From Clostridia bacterium (GTDB lineage Bacteria > Bacillota > Clostridia > Oscillospirales > Acutalibacteraceae), in NCBI GenBank assembly GCA_900771185.1, contig CAAGND010000034.1:1-8777 (forward strand): a stretch of 8,777 nt of DNA. Direction: 5' to 3'. The position numbers and the translations under genes were made by a program. Under the pieces are notes generated by a model. That model made no database searches. It was not told the DNA's origin and saw only the letters and a list, made by a program, of their open reading frames with translations. Position 1 is the stretch's first letter. Every line of letters starts with the position of its first letter. Positions 1 to 5,905 of the stretch are shown piece by piece.

Positions 1-577
1 CAACTGCGTCAAGCAGACAGCGGCGTTCCGGAAGATATCCCAGAGAATTTGCCTCCTCGTAGAGATCGTATCTGTGTGCTCTAGAAATCAGAGTTGCATC
101 AATTCCGAGGCTTTTCAGCTTGTCTCGAAGCATGGCTCCGATTTTCGCCGTGACAAACAGCCAGTAGCTATATATCACGACTCTGTCATAAGCGGCAAGC
201 TCCTGAATATCGAGCCTGCTCAAGCAGGAACGCAGTCCGTCCGCCGCGCGAAGCTCAAAATATTCATGAAACGCCCTCTTAGAGGCGGTGTCCGCAAAGC
301 GCTTCTCATCCGCAGAAATTCGTCCCGGCAAGAGCGACAAGGCAAGTCCGCAGGCCTGGCTGAGCTTTTTTTGCACTTTGTCGCTGAACCCCGAGAGCGG
401 ATAGCACTCCGCATTCTGCGGCACAGGTCTTGTCACCGAGTCACCGGCAGACGCGTCCCTTGCAAAAATATATATCTTTTCAAACCTCTCGGAAAGTGTC
501 GGGAGCTCCTGTATCAAAAAGTCCTCGCCGCCCGAATATGGGTAGCTGTTGACAAGAAGTATAACACAGTTTCTCAC
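1..577 (-). CDS. GT4-like glycosyltransferase, N-terminal part (runs off the window)
   Basis: This frame is open for 192 codons from a GTG start and leaves the window at base 1, so only the N-terminal (acceptor-side) domain is present. Residues 5-25 (VILLVNSYPYSGGEDFLIQE) are a typical first beta strand and glycine loop of GT-B glycosyltransferases. A YSYWLF strand lies near 136-141. Residues 165-182 (SRAHRYDLYEEANSLGYL) match the SRAHxYDLY-E-x-GYxP block of bacterial GT4-type enzymes that build surface polysaccharide. These enzymes move a sugar from a nucleotide-sugar donor to a lipid-linked or glycan acceptor at the inner membrane face; donor and acceptor cannot be told here because the C-terminal donor domain is missing. 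The start is fixed by GGAGGTGA six bases upstream and by an in-frame TGA two codons before the GTG. Several ORFs overlap it in other frames and are shadows. Confidence 0.85.
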   Translation of the reverse strand, partial: MRNCVILLVNSYPYSGGEDFLIQELPTLSERFEKIYIFARDASAGDSVTRPVPQNAECYPLSGFSDKVQKKLSQACGLALSLLPGRISADEKRFADTASKRAFHEYFELRAADGLRSCLSRLDIQELAAYDRVVIYSYWLFVTAKIGAMLRDKLKSLGIDATLISRAHRYDLYEEANSLGYLPERRCLLDAV

Positions 578-583
578 TCCGAC

Positions 584-591
584 TCACCTCC
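584..591 (-). promoter_or_regulatory. Ribosome binding site for the glycosyltransferase
   Basis: GGAGGTGA on the minus strand lies six bases before the GTG at 577. It settles a non-ATG start that would otherwise be missed, because an in-frame stop lies between it and the GTG. Confidence 0.75.
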
Positions 592-622
592 GACAAACAA
601 GTTTTTTCGACATCCTTTTTAA

Positions 623-631
623 AGTATATCA
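623..631 (-). promoter_or_regulatory. Extended -10 promoter for the glycosyltransferase
   Basis: TGATATACT on the minus strand is an extended -10 element (TGn before TATACT). The segment 17 bases upstream (ATTTTC) is a poor -35 box, so recognition would rest on the TG. It predicts a leader of about 40 nt before the GTG. This is inference from sequence only. Confidence 0.4.
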
Positions 632-726
632 TCACGCTCCGTTCAGAAAATTACATTTTCCACTTTTCAAGTGCAAAATCCTATAATTTTATTTCATATT
701 TTTGAAGAATTTTACAATAAATCAAT

Positions 727-759
727 AAAAACGGCAGAATTTTCACCTCTGCCGTTTTT
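727..759. terminator. Intrinsic terminator, effective in both directions
   Basis: A perfect 12-bp inverted repeat (AAAAACGGCAGA / TCTGCCGTTTTT) encloses a 9-nt loop. It lies 50 bases after the ybaK stop and gives a T-run on either strand. It ends the TPR-DUF4037-ybaK operon and insulates the glycosyltransferase promoter. The rest of the 230-base gap (578-808) holds only that promoter and AT-rich sequence. Confidence 0.85.
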
Positions 760-808
760 ATGCACATAATTTTATTACAATCGCCCGCGCCGAAAGATAC
801 TTGTCGTA

Positions 809-1282
809 TTACAAAATGGTCACTTCGGCAAACTGAGCGCCGATGAACTCTTTGAGTTCTCTCGGGTTGACCTTGAGTTGCTGACCGCGCAGACCAGCGC
901 TTACATATATCTCGCCGAACTTATCTGCTGACGCATCTATAAATGTCGGATACTGCTTTTTCATCCCCACGGGCGAACAGCCGCCGCGTATATACCCGGT
1001 CAGCCCCTGAAGTTCACGGACATGCAGCATCTCGATGTTTTTGACTCCCGCACACCGTGCAGCCTTCTTCAGGTCGAGCTCGGCGCCCACCGGTATGCAA
1101 AAGACAAACACTCCGCCCTTTCCGCCTCTTGTGACAAGCGTTTTGAACACCTGTGCAGGATCGAGGGACAAAGCCTGAGCCGCGTGAACTCCGCTCAGGT
1201 CACTCTCGTCATATTCATAGCTGAGGACTTCATAGGGTATTTTAGCCCTGTCAAGCATCCTCATTGCATTTGTTTTCGTCAT
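809..1282 (-). CDS. ybaK: Cys-tRNA(Pro)/Cys-tRNA(Cys) deacylase YbaK/EbsC
   Basis: The 157-aa product matches YbaK/EbsC in full length and motif order. YbaK is a free-standing trans-editing enzyme that hydrolyses Cys-tRNA(Pro) made in error by prolyl-tRNA synthetase, working in the cytosol. Visible family marks are VFKTLV at 45-50, whose Lys47 corresponds to the lysine needed for activity in the YbaK fold; the FCIPVGAELDLKKAAR block at 61-76; and TGYIRGGCSPVGMKK at 95-109, the most conserved loop. GGAGG lies five bases before the ATG, which fixes the start. It is the last gene of the operon, 17 nt after the DUF4037 gene and followed by a strong terminator. The length is normal and no key residue is obviously missing. 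Confidence 0.93.
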   Translation of the reverse strand: MTKTNAMRMLDRAKIPYEVLSYEYDESDLSGVHAAQALSLDPAQVFKTLVTRGGKGGVFVFCIPVGAELDLKKAARCAGVKNIEMLHVRELQGLTGYIRGGCSPVGMKKQYPTFIDASADKFGEIYVSAGLRGQQLKVNPRELKEFIGAQFAEVTIL

Positions 1283-1299
1283 GTGAACCTCCGTGATAC

Positions 1300-2235
1300 T
1301 TAAACTGCCGCCATAACATGCATCGTTCGCAGCGCCGTGTCGGATATTTTGTCATTGACCGAATAGGCATGCTTCTCCAAATCCCCGCATACCGCTTCAG
1401 TCAGCGACTGGTTTTTGAGTTCCTCGATAACAAGTCCGGCTATATCCTCCACTATCTCTGCCTTTATATGTGACGTTGCGGAATCGTTATCGCTGGAAAT
1501 GAGAAATTCCAATGAATCCGAGAGCTGTGAAAGCTTTGGCAATTCCCGAAGCGCCCGGAACGACCACTTATAAAACGGGCAGGGCGTTTTGTTGAGCAGG
1601 AACACCGCCTTTATCGTGTGGTTGACAAACTCGGCCGCAGCAAGCTGTGCCGCTCCCGTTTCGCCGTGATCGATACAGCGGCTGTAATTATACTGACCCG
1701 CCTGCGCCATCATAATAAGATGACCCGCAAGCTTTTTGAGCCTGACATCCTCCGGCATTGACAAAAGCGCCGCGCGTATCTTGGAAAATTCACCCGAATC
1801 ATCACGGAACACTTCACCGTTGGTTGCCGTGGCAAGCCCGCTGTCCGGGATGGAAAGCCACTGTTCAAAGGTCTGCGGCACACCCGAAAAACCGATCCTG
1901 CCGAGATAGAAATCTCCCGTTTTTATCACTCCGTGGCGGCTGCCGCCGACGGGGCTGATTTTCAGCCTATCCACACCCTCAAAGGTTTTCGGGAGCTTTG
2001 CATAAGCTCTTTCAAGCCTGAACTCAGTTCTTGAATCAATGTCATCCGGAACAAACATGCAAAACCCCGGTTCAAAATCATGGTCGCGCGAAATCTCATC
2101 ATCATAGCCGAAACATTCAGAGCCGTCTCCGACAAGTCCGACCGCTATCGTGCCCTCAAGCTCGGGAAAATCATTGCGGAGCATCGGCGCTCCGAAAGCC
2201 TCATGATATTTTTTTGAAAGCTCAAGCCCTTTCAT
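1300..2235 (-). CDS. DUF4037 domain protein with a nucleotidyltransferase fold
   Basis: The 311-aa product fits the DUF4037 family. Its N-terminus (MKGLELSKKYHEAFGAPML) is followed by GDGSECFGYDDEISRDHDF at 36-54. That has the GS...D.D pattern of the minimal nucleotidyltransferase fold, with Asp45/Asp46 and Asp51/Asp53 as likely metal ligands. The rest is mostly helical, as in the C-terminal part of kanamycin-nucleotidyltransferase-like proteins. The substrate is unknown. The frame stays open upstream to 2382, but those 49 extra codons lie inside the TPR gene and look non-native, so I place the start at the ATG overlapping the TPR stop by 14 nt. No good Shine-Dalgarno sits at normal spacing (AAGGAG is 14 bases away), which suggests translational coupling. 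It probably acts in the cytosol with the TPR protein. Confidence 0.85.
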   Translation of the reverse strand: MKGLELSKKYHEAFGAPMLRNDFPELEGTIAVGLVGDGSECFGYDDEISRDHDFEPGFCMFVPDDIDSRTEFRLERAYAKLPKTFEGVDRLKISPVGGSRHGVIKTGDFYLGRIGFSGVPQTFEQWLSIPDSGLATATNGEVFRDDSGEFSKIRAALLSMPEDVRLKKLAGHLIMMAQAGQYNYSRCIDHGETGAAQLAAAEFVNHTIKAVFLLNKTPCPFYKWSFRALRELPKLSQLSDSLEFLISSDNDSATSHIKAEIVEDIAGLVIEELKNQSLTEAVCGDLEKHAYSVNDKISDTALRTMHVMAAV

Positions 2236-3055
2236 ATATCTCTTTCGATCTCCTTCTGAATTCTTCTGCGGCAAGGAACCAGCCGTAATACTCAAAGGTG
2301 GGAGCGCATTTTTCGCAGACGAACGCATAGTTGCCGTCCCGCATGTTTGCGCCGTCGTTAAGATAGCTTTCCGCACGCTCAACGCACTCGCTTATCTCCT
2401 GCGCCGCCTCCTCAAGACCGTACTGCGCCTCGAGAGCGTTTGCAAGGTTGAGAAGTGTTATCGCGGCCTCGGGCAGCCCGTTTTCACAGCGGCACATTAT
2501 ATCAGCGGCCTTGCCGTAAAGCTCCTTTGCGCGTTCATATTCACCTATTGACACACATGCTAGCGCCATATTGTTATAAAGACCGCCGAGCCGCCGGTCG
2601 CCTTCCTTCAGGCGGGACTCATATATCTCCCTTGCCCTGCAATAGCCCTTGAGCGCCTCCTGCGGGCGTCCGAACGCCTCGCAGACTGTGGCGATGTTCA
2701 GATAAACGGTGCCCGCTGTCAGGGAATCTTCGAGCCCGAGTTCCTCTATCAGCTTCTCAGCCGGCCGGACGCAACCGAAAGCCTGCTCGCTCATACCGCT
2801 TTTGCGGTATAATCCGAGCAGTTCATTGAGAACAGCCAGCTCCCCGCGTTTGTCGTGACCCTCACGCGCCTCGTTGAGCCAATATTCAAGATGCCGCCTC
2901 GCTCCGTCGGCATCGTTTCGTGAGAGATAGGCGTCAAGTTTATCAATCACCCTGTCCACGGGTATCGGAGTCACATTTCTCTGATCCCCCGGCTCATAAA
3001 AATCAGTGCAGCTCAGACAGCGCGGTTCCTTATAATCTTCAGGGTTAAGTTCCAT
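2222..3055 (-). CDS. Tetratricopeptide-repeat protein
   Basis: The 277-aa product has no signal peptide or membrane segment. After a short N-terminal region carrying a CLSC motif (13-16), it consists of helical TPR units at roughly 72-105, 114-147, 156-189, 197-230 and 241-274. The clearest are LYNNMALACVSIGEYERAKELY (159-180, split here by the usual A-x-G turn) and the unit ending in KGYCRAREIYE. A second CxxC (CEKC, 247-250) lies in the last repeat. TPRs are protein-docking scaffolds; the partner is not shown, but the 14-nt overlap with the DUF4037 gene argues that those two products work together. GGAGG lies eight bases before the ATG. It is the first gene of the operon with DUF4037 and ybaK and is preceded by a good promoter. 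Confidence 0.85.
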   Translation of the reverse strand: MELNPEDYKEPRCLSCTDFYEPGDQRNVTPIPVDRVIDKLDAYLSRNDADGARRHLEYWLNEAREGHDKRGELAVLNELLGLYRKSGMSEQAFGCVRPAEKLIEELGLEDSLTAGTVYLNIATVCEAFGRPQEALKGYCRAREIYESRLKEGDRRLGGLYNNMALACVSIGEYERAKELYGKAADIMCRCENGLPEAAITLLNLANALEAQYGLEEAAQEISECVERAESYLNDGANMRDGNYAFVCEKCAPTFEYYGWFLAAEEFRRRSKEIYERA

Positions 3056-3097
3056 CTATTTATCCTCCAAAAAAATTAAAACATCTCCGGTTCTTTA

Positions 3098-3126
3098 AGT
3101 ATAACATAAAGGAGCCTGAAGCTCAA
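3098..3126 (-). promoter_or_regulatory. Promoter of the TPR-DUF4037-ybaK operon
   Basis: On the minus strand TTGAGC (3121-3126) and TATACT (3098-3103) are separated by exactly 17 bases, with a TG at the extended -10 position. The predicted start is near 3091, giving a leader of about 36 nt with GGAGG at 3064-3068. The -35 box lies within the stem of the terminator-like hairpin of the upstream gene. Confidence 0.6.
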
Positions 3127-3148
3127 CCGAAAAGGCTGAGCACAGGCT
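3113..3148 (-). terminator. Hairpin after the glycosidase gene, probable terminator
   Basis: Arms AGCCTG and GCTCA pair with TGAGC and CAGGCT, with a small internal bulge (AA opposite A). It starts 13 bases after the glycosidase stop. The run of T after the stem is poor on the minus strand (CCTTTATG), so termination may be incomplete and allow read-through into the TPR operon. Confidence 0.5.
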
Positions 3149-3161
3149 TTTGAAAAAGCTG

Positions 3162-5036
3162 TTATACATCGGCTTGTCCGATTTCATAAGTGTTTTTGTC
3201 AAGGTCAATTGTAACAGTTGTGCCGTCTGAATAGGTCGCACGCTGACGCCGAGCACCGCCCAAAAACTCATGCTTGACCATCTCTTTGTTATAAAGCTTT
3301 GCCTGAAGCTCACAGAGGGGTGCAACGCGTGCAATCTCCTTTTTCAGACTTTCATCGTCCATCAATTCAAGGTCTGCCGTGCGGTTGTCTTTGCCTATTT
3401 TTTTAAGTCCGCTGCCGTAAGGGCTGATATAAGGCATACCGGCACAAAGGGCACAGTACAAATCGCCGTTATCCCCTTTGGGAATACCCCAGTTATTAAA
3501 CCAATTCCAAGGAACGATAACGCAGTCATGGAAAACAAGATTTCCGAGCGGCACGGGTATGCCCACGGCTTCGCCGTTCTCCTGCGGGCGGAGGGTAAAC
3601 GGTCCGTGATGAACAAGAGCAATATGGTTTAGAAGCTGCATGGCGGGTTCTTCCGAGGACATAATAAGGCCCTTTTCATCAAGATAATCAAAACATTCCG
3701 CTCTGCATTTTATGCTCTCTTCTCTCGTGATTCTGTGGTTCTCATGGAAGCACTCATCACCCCACATGACCGAAAAAACATCAAGATATGCACCCTGAAC
3801 ATCAACCCCGTGCTCCTCGAGCTCCGCATAGGTTCTTTTGACATATTCCAAAGCCTGGGAAGAACACAGAAACGTGTGCTCACCGCCATCCCAAATTGAA
3901 CAGTAAGGGTGGCTGCCGTCAATTTGTGTTACCGCTTTTTCTTTGTCAAAAACAGAGCTGCTGTAATAAAAATCCCTGTACTGGTCATGCAGAGCAAAAA
4001 TATATCCGAGGCTGCGGCTGACATCCGAAAACTCTTTCATGCCCTCCCAGCCGCCTGCCGCCTCGCAGGGCGGGAGTATATACGGATGGTTATTATCATA
4101 GCCGTTTTCGCCCCAACCATCGGTGTGAATATAGAGCTTATCAAGCCCCATTTCCTTAAGCTTTTTCATCTGCTCCGCACGTTCGCTGAATGTCGCGTAC
4201 AGTATCTCGTTTGTGCCGTTTTTGTCATAGAATTTTGATTTTTCATTTATTTTTGAAAAAATTTTGTGGTGAAGCACCGGGGCGCCGAGAAGCTTTTCTA
4301 TGTTTCTGTTCTTCCTGATTTTATCCTCAATTGACACAAACTGATTGGTTTGAACAAGATACTCCCTGTAATCCTTTGCGACAGTGTTATAATCTCCGTT
4401 TTCATGAAAAACAAAACGTATTTTTCTTTCATAGGAAAGCTTACCGAGTGATGAGCACCAATGCACGGAGTTTACAAAGGACTTATGCCTGCCGAATGAC
4501 GAAAACATGCACGCATCATAAGGCGTTTCAACAATAGCCGTAAATGTGTGGCCATCGCAGGCCCTGCCCCATACCGGCATATAGCAATCTCCGGTGTTTA
4601 TCCGTCTCAGATAATGTGCAAAGCCGAAAGTTGAAGTGAAATTCTCCCTGTATCCGTCCGGAAGCAAAAAGCCCTGCCGCATAGCGTCAACATGGTAGGA
4701 TTCTTTACCTCTGACTTTGGAATTAAATGGCGCCGGAAAATAGACCGCCTGAATATCATAGCCTGTTTCATTTTCGGCTTTGAGTGAAAATTCAACGGTA
4801 TCGGAGCCGGTTATCTCCGCGGTGCACACAAGTGTGAATGGAAGTTTTTTCCCGAACGCGACAAAGTCGGAATACCTGCGCACAATTTTTGTCGGGGACT
4901 GCTGTGTTTCCTTCCTGAGTGCGGAAGAAAGCAGACGGAAAGTGCTTATGTATTTCTCCCCTATCTTTTTTTCGGATAAGAATATACGGTTTCCGTCCGT
5001 CGCTGACCCATGAAAATCCCTTGTGTATGATTTCAT
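3162..5036 (-). CDS. GH101/GH129-related glycoside hydrolase, possible cytosolic alpha-N-acetylgalactosaminidase
   Basis: The longest intact frame encodes 624 aa with no signal peptide. Residues about 30-230 look like a beta-sandwich; about 280-550 form a TIM-barrel-like domain. The barrel carries YIHTDGWGENGYDNNHP (302-318), a GGW loop (328-330), the strand YLDVF (417-421) and SSEEPA (460-465). By analogy with GH101/GH129 retaining enzymes I infer Asp419 as nucleophile, Glu462 (or 463) as acid/base and Asp314 as a substrate ligand. The D419-E462 spacing of 43 equals the spacing I remember for the bifidobacterial GH129 enzyme. Such enzymes release alpha-linked GalNAc from mucin-type glycans; here the substrate is inferred. 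The ATG at 5036 has only a weak ribosome site. A much better one precedes an ATG at 5082 in another frame, so this start is probably an artefact of a frameshift. The gene follows the corA remnant by 38 nt on the same strand. Confidence 0.65.
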   Translation of the reverse strand: MKSYTRDFHGSATDGNRIFLSEKKIGEKYISTFRLLSSALRKETQQSPTKIVRRYSDFVAFGKKLPFTLVCTAEITGSDTVEFSLKAENETGYDIQAVYFPAPFNSKVRGKESYHVDAMRQGFLLPDGYRENFTSTFGFAHYLRRINTGDCYMPVWGRACDGHTFTAIVETPYDACMFSSFGRHKSFVNSVHWCSSLGKLSYERKIRFVFHENGDYNTVAKDYREYLVQTNQFVSIEDKIRKNRNIEKLLGAPVLHHKIFSKINEKSKFYDKNGTNEILYATFSERAEQMKKLKEMGLDKLYIHTDGWGENGYDNNHPYILPPCEAAGGWEGMKEFSDVSRSLGYIFALHDQYRDFYYSSSVFDKEKAVTQIDGSHPYCSIWDGGEHTFLCSSQALEYVKRTYAELEEHGVDVQGAYLDVFSVMWGDECFHENHRITREESIKCRAECFDYLDEKGLIMSSEEPAMQLLNHIALVHHGPFTLRPQENGEAVGIPVPLGNLVFHDCVIVPWNWFNNWGIPKGDNGDLYCALCAGMPYISPYGSGLKKIGKDNRTADLELMDDESLKKEIARVAPLCELQAKLYNKEMVKHEFLGGARRQRATYSDGTTVTIDLDKNTYEIGQADV

Positions 5037-5082
5037 AATCTCCGTTTTTTCTGTTGCAGCTGAGCTTGATATTGCTGTCCAT
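4966..5082 (-). other. Probable true 5' end of the glycosidase gene, out of frame with the rest
   Basis: From ATG 5082, with GGAGG seven bases upstream, a frame encodes MDSNIKLSCNRKNGDYEIIH and then a stretch ending KPYILIRKK. It reads like a sandwich-domain N-terminus. It then enters a run of seven A (minus strand, 4966-4972) followed closely by GGGG. One base fewer in that run would join it directly to IGEKYIS of the downstream frame, giving a protein of about 639 aa. As the bases stand, this frame continues as unlike-protein sequence to a stop at 4792. This could be a sequencing error, a real inactivating mutation, or slippage-dependent expression. Confidence 0.6.
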
Positions 5083-5089
5083 CAATTAT

Positions 5090-5094
5090 CCTCC
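5090..5094 (-). promoter_or_regulatory. Strong ribosome binding site pointing to the 5082 start
   Basis: GGAGG on the minus strand is seven bases before ATG 5082. The alternative start at 5036 has only GGAG three bases away, so this site favours the longer, frame-shifted reading. Confidence 0.7.
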
Positions 5095-5120
5095 TATAAA
5101 TTACGGCAAGCGGGCGGCAA

Positions 5121-5498
5121 TCACCAGAACTTTTTCTTCTTCATGATAAGCAGGCAGATGAGCACTATAAGTATACTGAAAGCAATAACCGCTATGTACC
5201 CGTATTTCCATGTGAGTTCAGGCATATTTCTGAAATTCATGCCGTACCACCCTGCCACCAGAGAGAGCGGCAGAAATATTGTGGTGACAACTGTTCCGCA
5301 GAGATAGTTTCTGTGTGTTTCCGCCTTGCACACATGGGCATCCCGTGCCGTTGGCGTGTGACATAGAATCTGTCCCAGCCCCGCAATGCATGGCTTATGC
5401 TCCAGTTCCTCCGATGTCAGCAGAATCAGAACGCACTCCCCCGGCTCAGGCGTTCCCTCAAACATGGTTAAGGTCGAACTGATACGATACTGATACAT
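5121..5498 (-). CDS. corA: CorA-family magnesium transporter with a large internal deletion
   Basis: The 125-aa frame is intact but far shorter than the roughly 310 aa of CorA. Residues 1-68 look like the start of a Clostridia-type CorA: MYQYRISSTLTMF, then CVLILLTSEELEH and a VCKAETHRNYLCGT segment that resembles the family's TKAE...GTF strand. At residue 69-70 this runs directly into TVVTTIFLPLSLVAGWYGMN, the pore helix with the signature GMN (86-88), then a second membrane helix (about 101-119) and a KKKKFW tail. About 190 residues of the cytoplasmic funnel and long stalk helix are therefore missing without loss of frame. Full CorA proteins are pentameric Mg2+ channels of the cytoplasmic membrane; this one can hardly work in the usual way. 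GGAGG lies five bases before the ATG and a consensus promoter lies upstream, so it is probably still transcribed. It is followed closely by the glycosidase gene. Confidence 0.8.
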   Translation of the reverse strand: MYQYRISSTLTMFEGTPEPGECVLILLTSEELEHKPCIAGLGQILCHTPTARDAHVCKAETHRNYLCGTVVTTIFLPLSLVAGWYGMNFRNMPELTWKYGYIAVIAFSILIVLICLLIMKKKKFW

Positions 5499-5531
5499 GG
5501 CATCCTCCAGAAAACAATGTTCTTATTATTT

Positions 5532-5540
5532 ATTATATCA
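5532..5540 (-). promoter_or_regulatory. Extended -10 promoter of the corA remnant
   Basis: TGATATAAT on the minus strand is a consensus extended -10. A weak -35 (TTGCGT) lies 17 bases upstream. The predicted leader is about 27 nt and contains GGAGG at 5504-5508. It would also serve the downstream glycosidase. Confidence 0.55.
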
Positions 5541-5606
5541 ACCGTTCATCTGAAACGCAAGAGGGAGGATAGACGGCGCATGCTTATGCCGTGTGGTCAT
5601 CACTAT

Positions 5607-5633
5607 TTGACGCCGATGAAGCAAAATTATATT
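5607..5633 (+). promoter_or_regulatory. Candidate hsp20 promoter upstream of CIRCE
   Basis: TTGACG (5607-5612) is followed after 15 bases by TATATT (5628-5633). The spacing is short. It would place CIRCE just inside the transcript, the usual arrangement for HrcA control. Alternatives are TGCTATATT at 5721-5729 and TATAAT at 5736-5741, both downstream of CIRCE and lacking a good -35. I cannot choose between them. Confidence 0.3.
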
Positions 5634-5658
5634 TCTTATATACGTTTATTTTATATTT

Positions 5659-5685
5659 TTAGCACTCTCATCATTAGAGTGCTAA
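5659..5685. promoter_or_regulatory. CIRCE operator (HrcA binding site)
   Basis: TTAGCACTC, nine bases, then GAGTGCTAA: an exact match to the CIRCE consensus in both arms and spacer length. HrcA binds this element to repress chaperone genes, and titration of HrcA by GroEL during stress relieves repression. It lies 220 bases before the hsp20 start, so hsp20 is inferred to be in the HrcA regulon. Confidence 0.92.
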
Positions 5686-5818
5686 AGTTTACAATTTATT
5701 CAACATTTGGAAACACAAAATGCTATATTGCCGCCTATAATAACATTTGTCAAAAGGAACGACAAAAGAAAACCAAAAGAAGAAAAGAGATGGTCACCAA
5801 TGGGCCACAACAATATTT

Positions 5819-5844
5819 CCGGCTAACAAGGACGACCTTGCCGG
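5819..5844 (+). other. Bulged hairpin in the hsp20 leader
   Basis: CCGG and CAAGG pair with CCTTG and CCGG across a four-base loop (ACGA), with CTAA bulged on the 5' side. It lies about 50 bases upstream of the GGAGG site. Its role is unknown; it may simply structure the leader. Confidence 0.45.
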
Positions 5845-5905
5845 ATGAAAAATTGATAGGGCGACATAATAAATATTACTGAGACATAACTTGGAGGTAT
5901 GAATT

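Larger units (their letters stand above)
5541..5905. other. Regulatory gap between divergent corA and hsp20, no gene seen
   Basis: This stretch holds the CIRCE operator, candidate hsp20 promoters and a hairpin in the hsp20 leader. A 121-codon plus-strand frame (5517-5882) crosses it but has no family resemblance, no ribosome site and overlaps the corA promoter and the operator, so I do not call it. No RNA gene was recognised. Confidence 0.6.

Noticed and set aside
74..622. 182-codon plus-strand frame at the left edge
   Set aside because: It lies antisense to the glycosyltransferase frame, crosses that gene's promoter and ribosome site, and its basic, low-complexity sequence resembles no family.
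2236..2382. 49-residue N-terminal extension of the DUF4037 protein
   Set aside because: It lies wholly inside the TPR gene, has no ribosome site, and the family N-terminus begins at MKGLELSKKY.
3270..4238. Plus-strand frames antisense to the glycosidase (3270-3632, 3909-4238)
   Set aside because: The glycosidase frame shows clear catalytic motifs over the same bases; these are its shadows.
5748..5766. CtsR-like heptads (TGTCAAA and CGACAAA) before hsp20
   Set aside because: Spacing is five rather than three bases and the second heptad is degenerate; CIRCE already explains stress control.
5517..5882. 121-codon plus-strand frame in the corA-hsp20 gap
   Set aside because: No ribosome site, no family resemblance, AT-rich Lys/Arg/Ile content, and it overlaps the corA promoter and the CIRCE operator.
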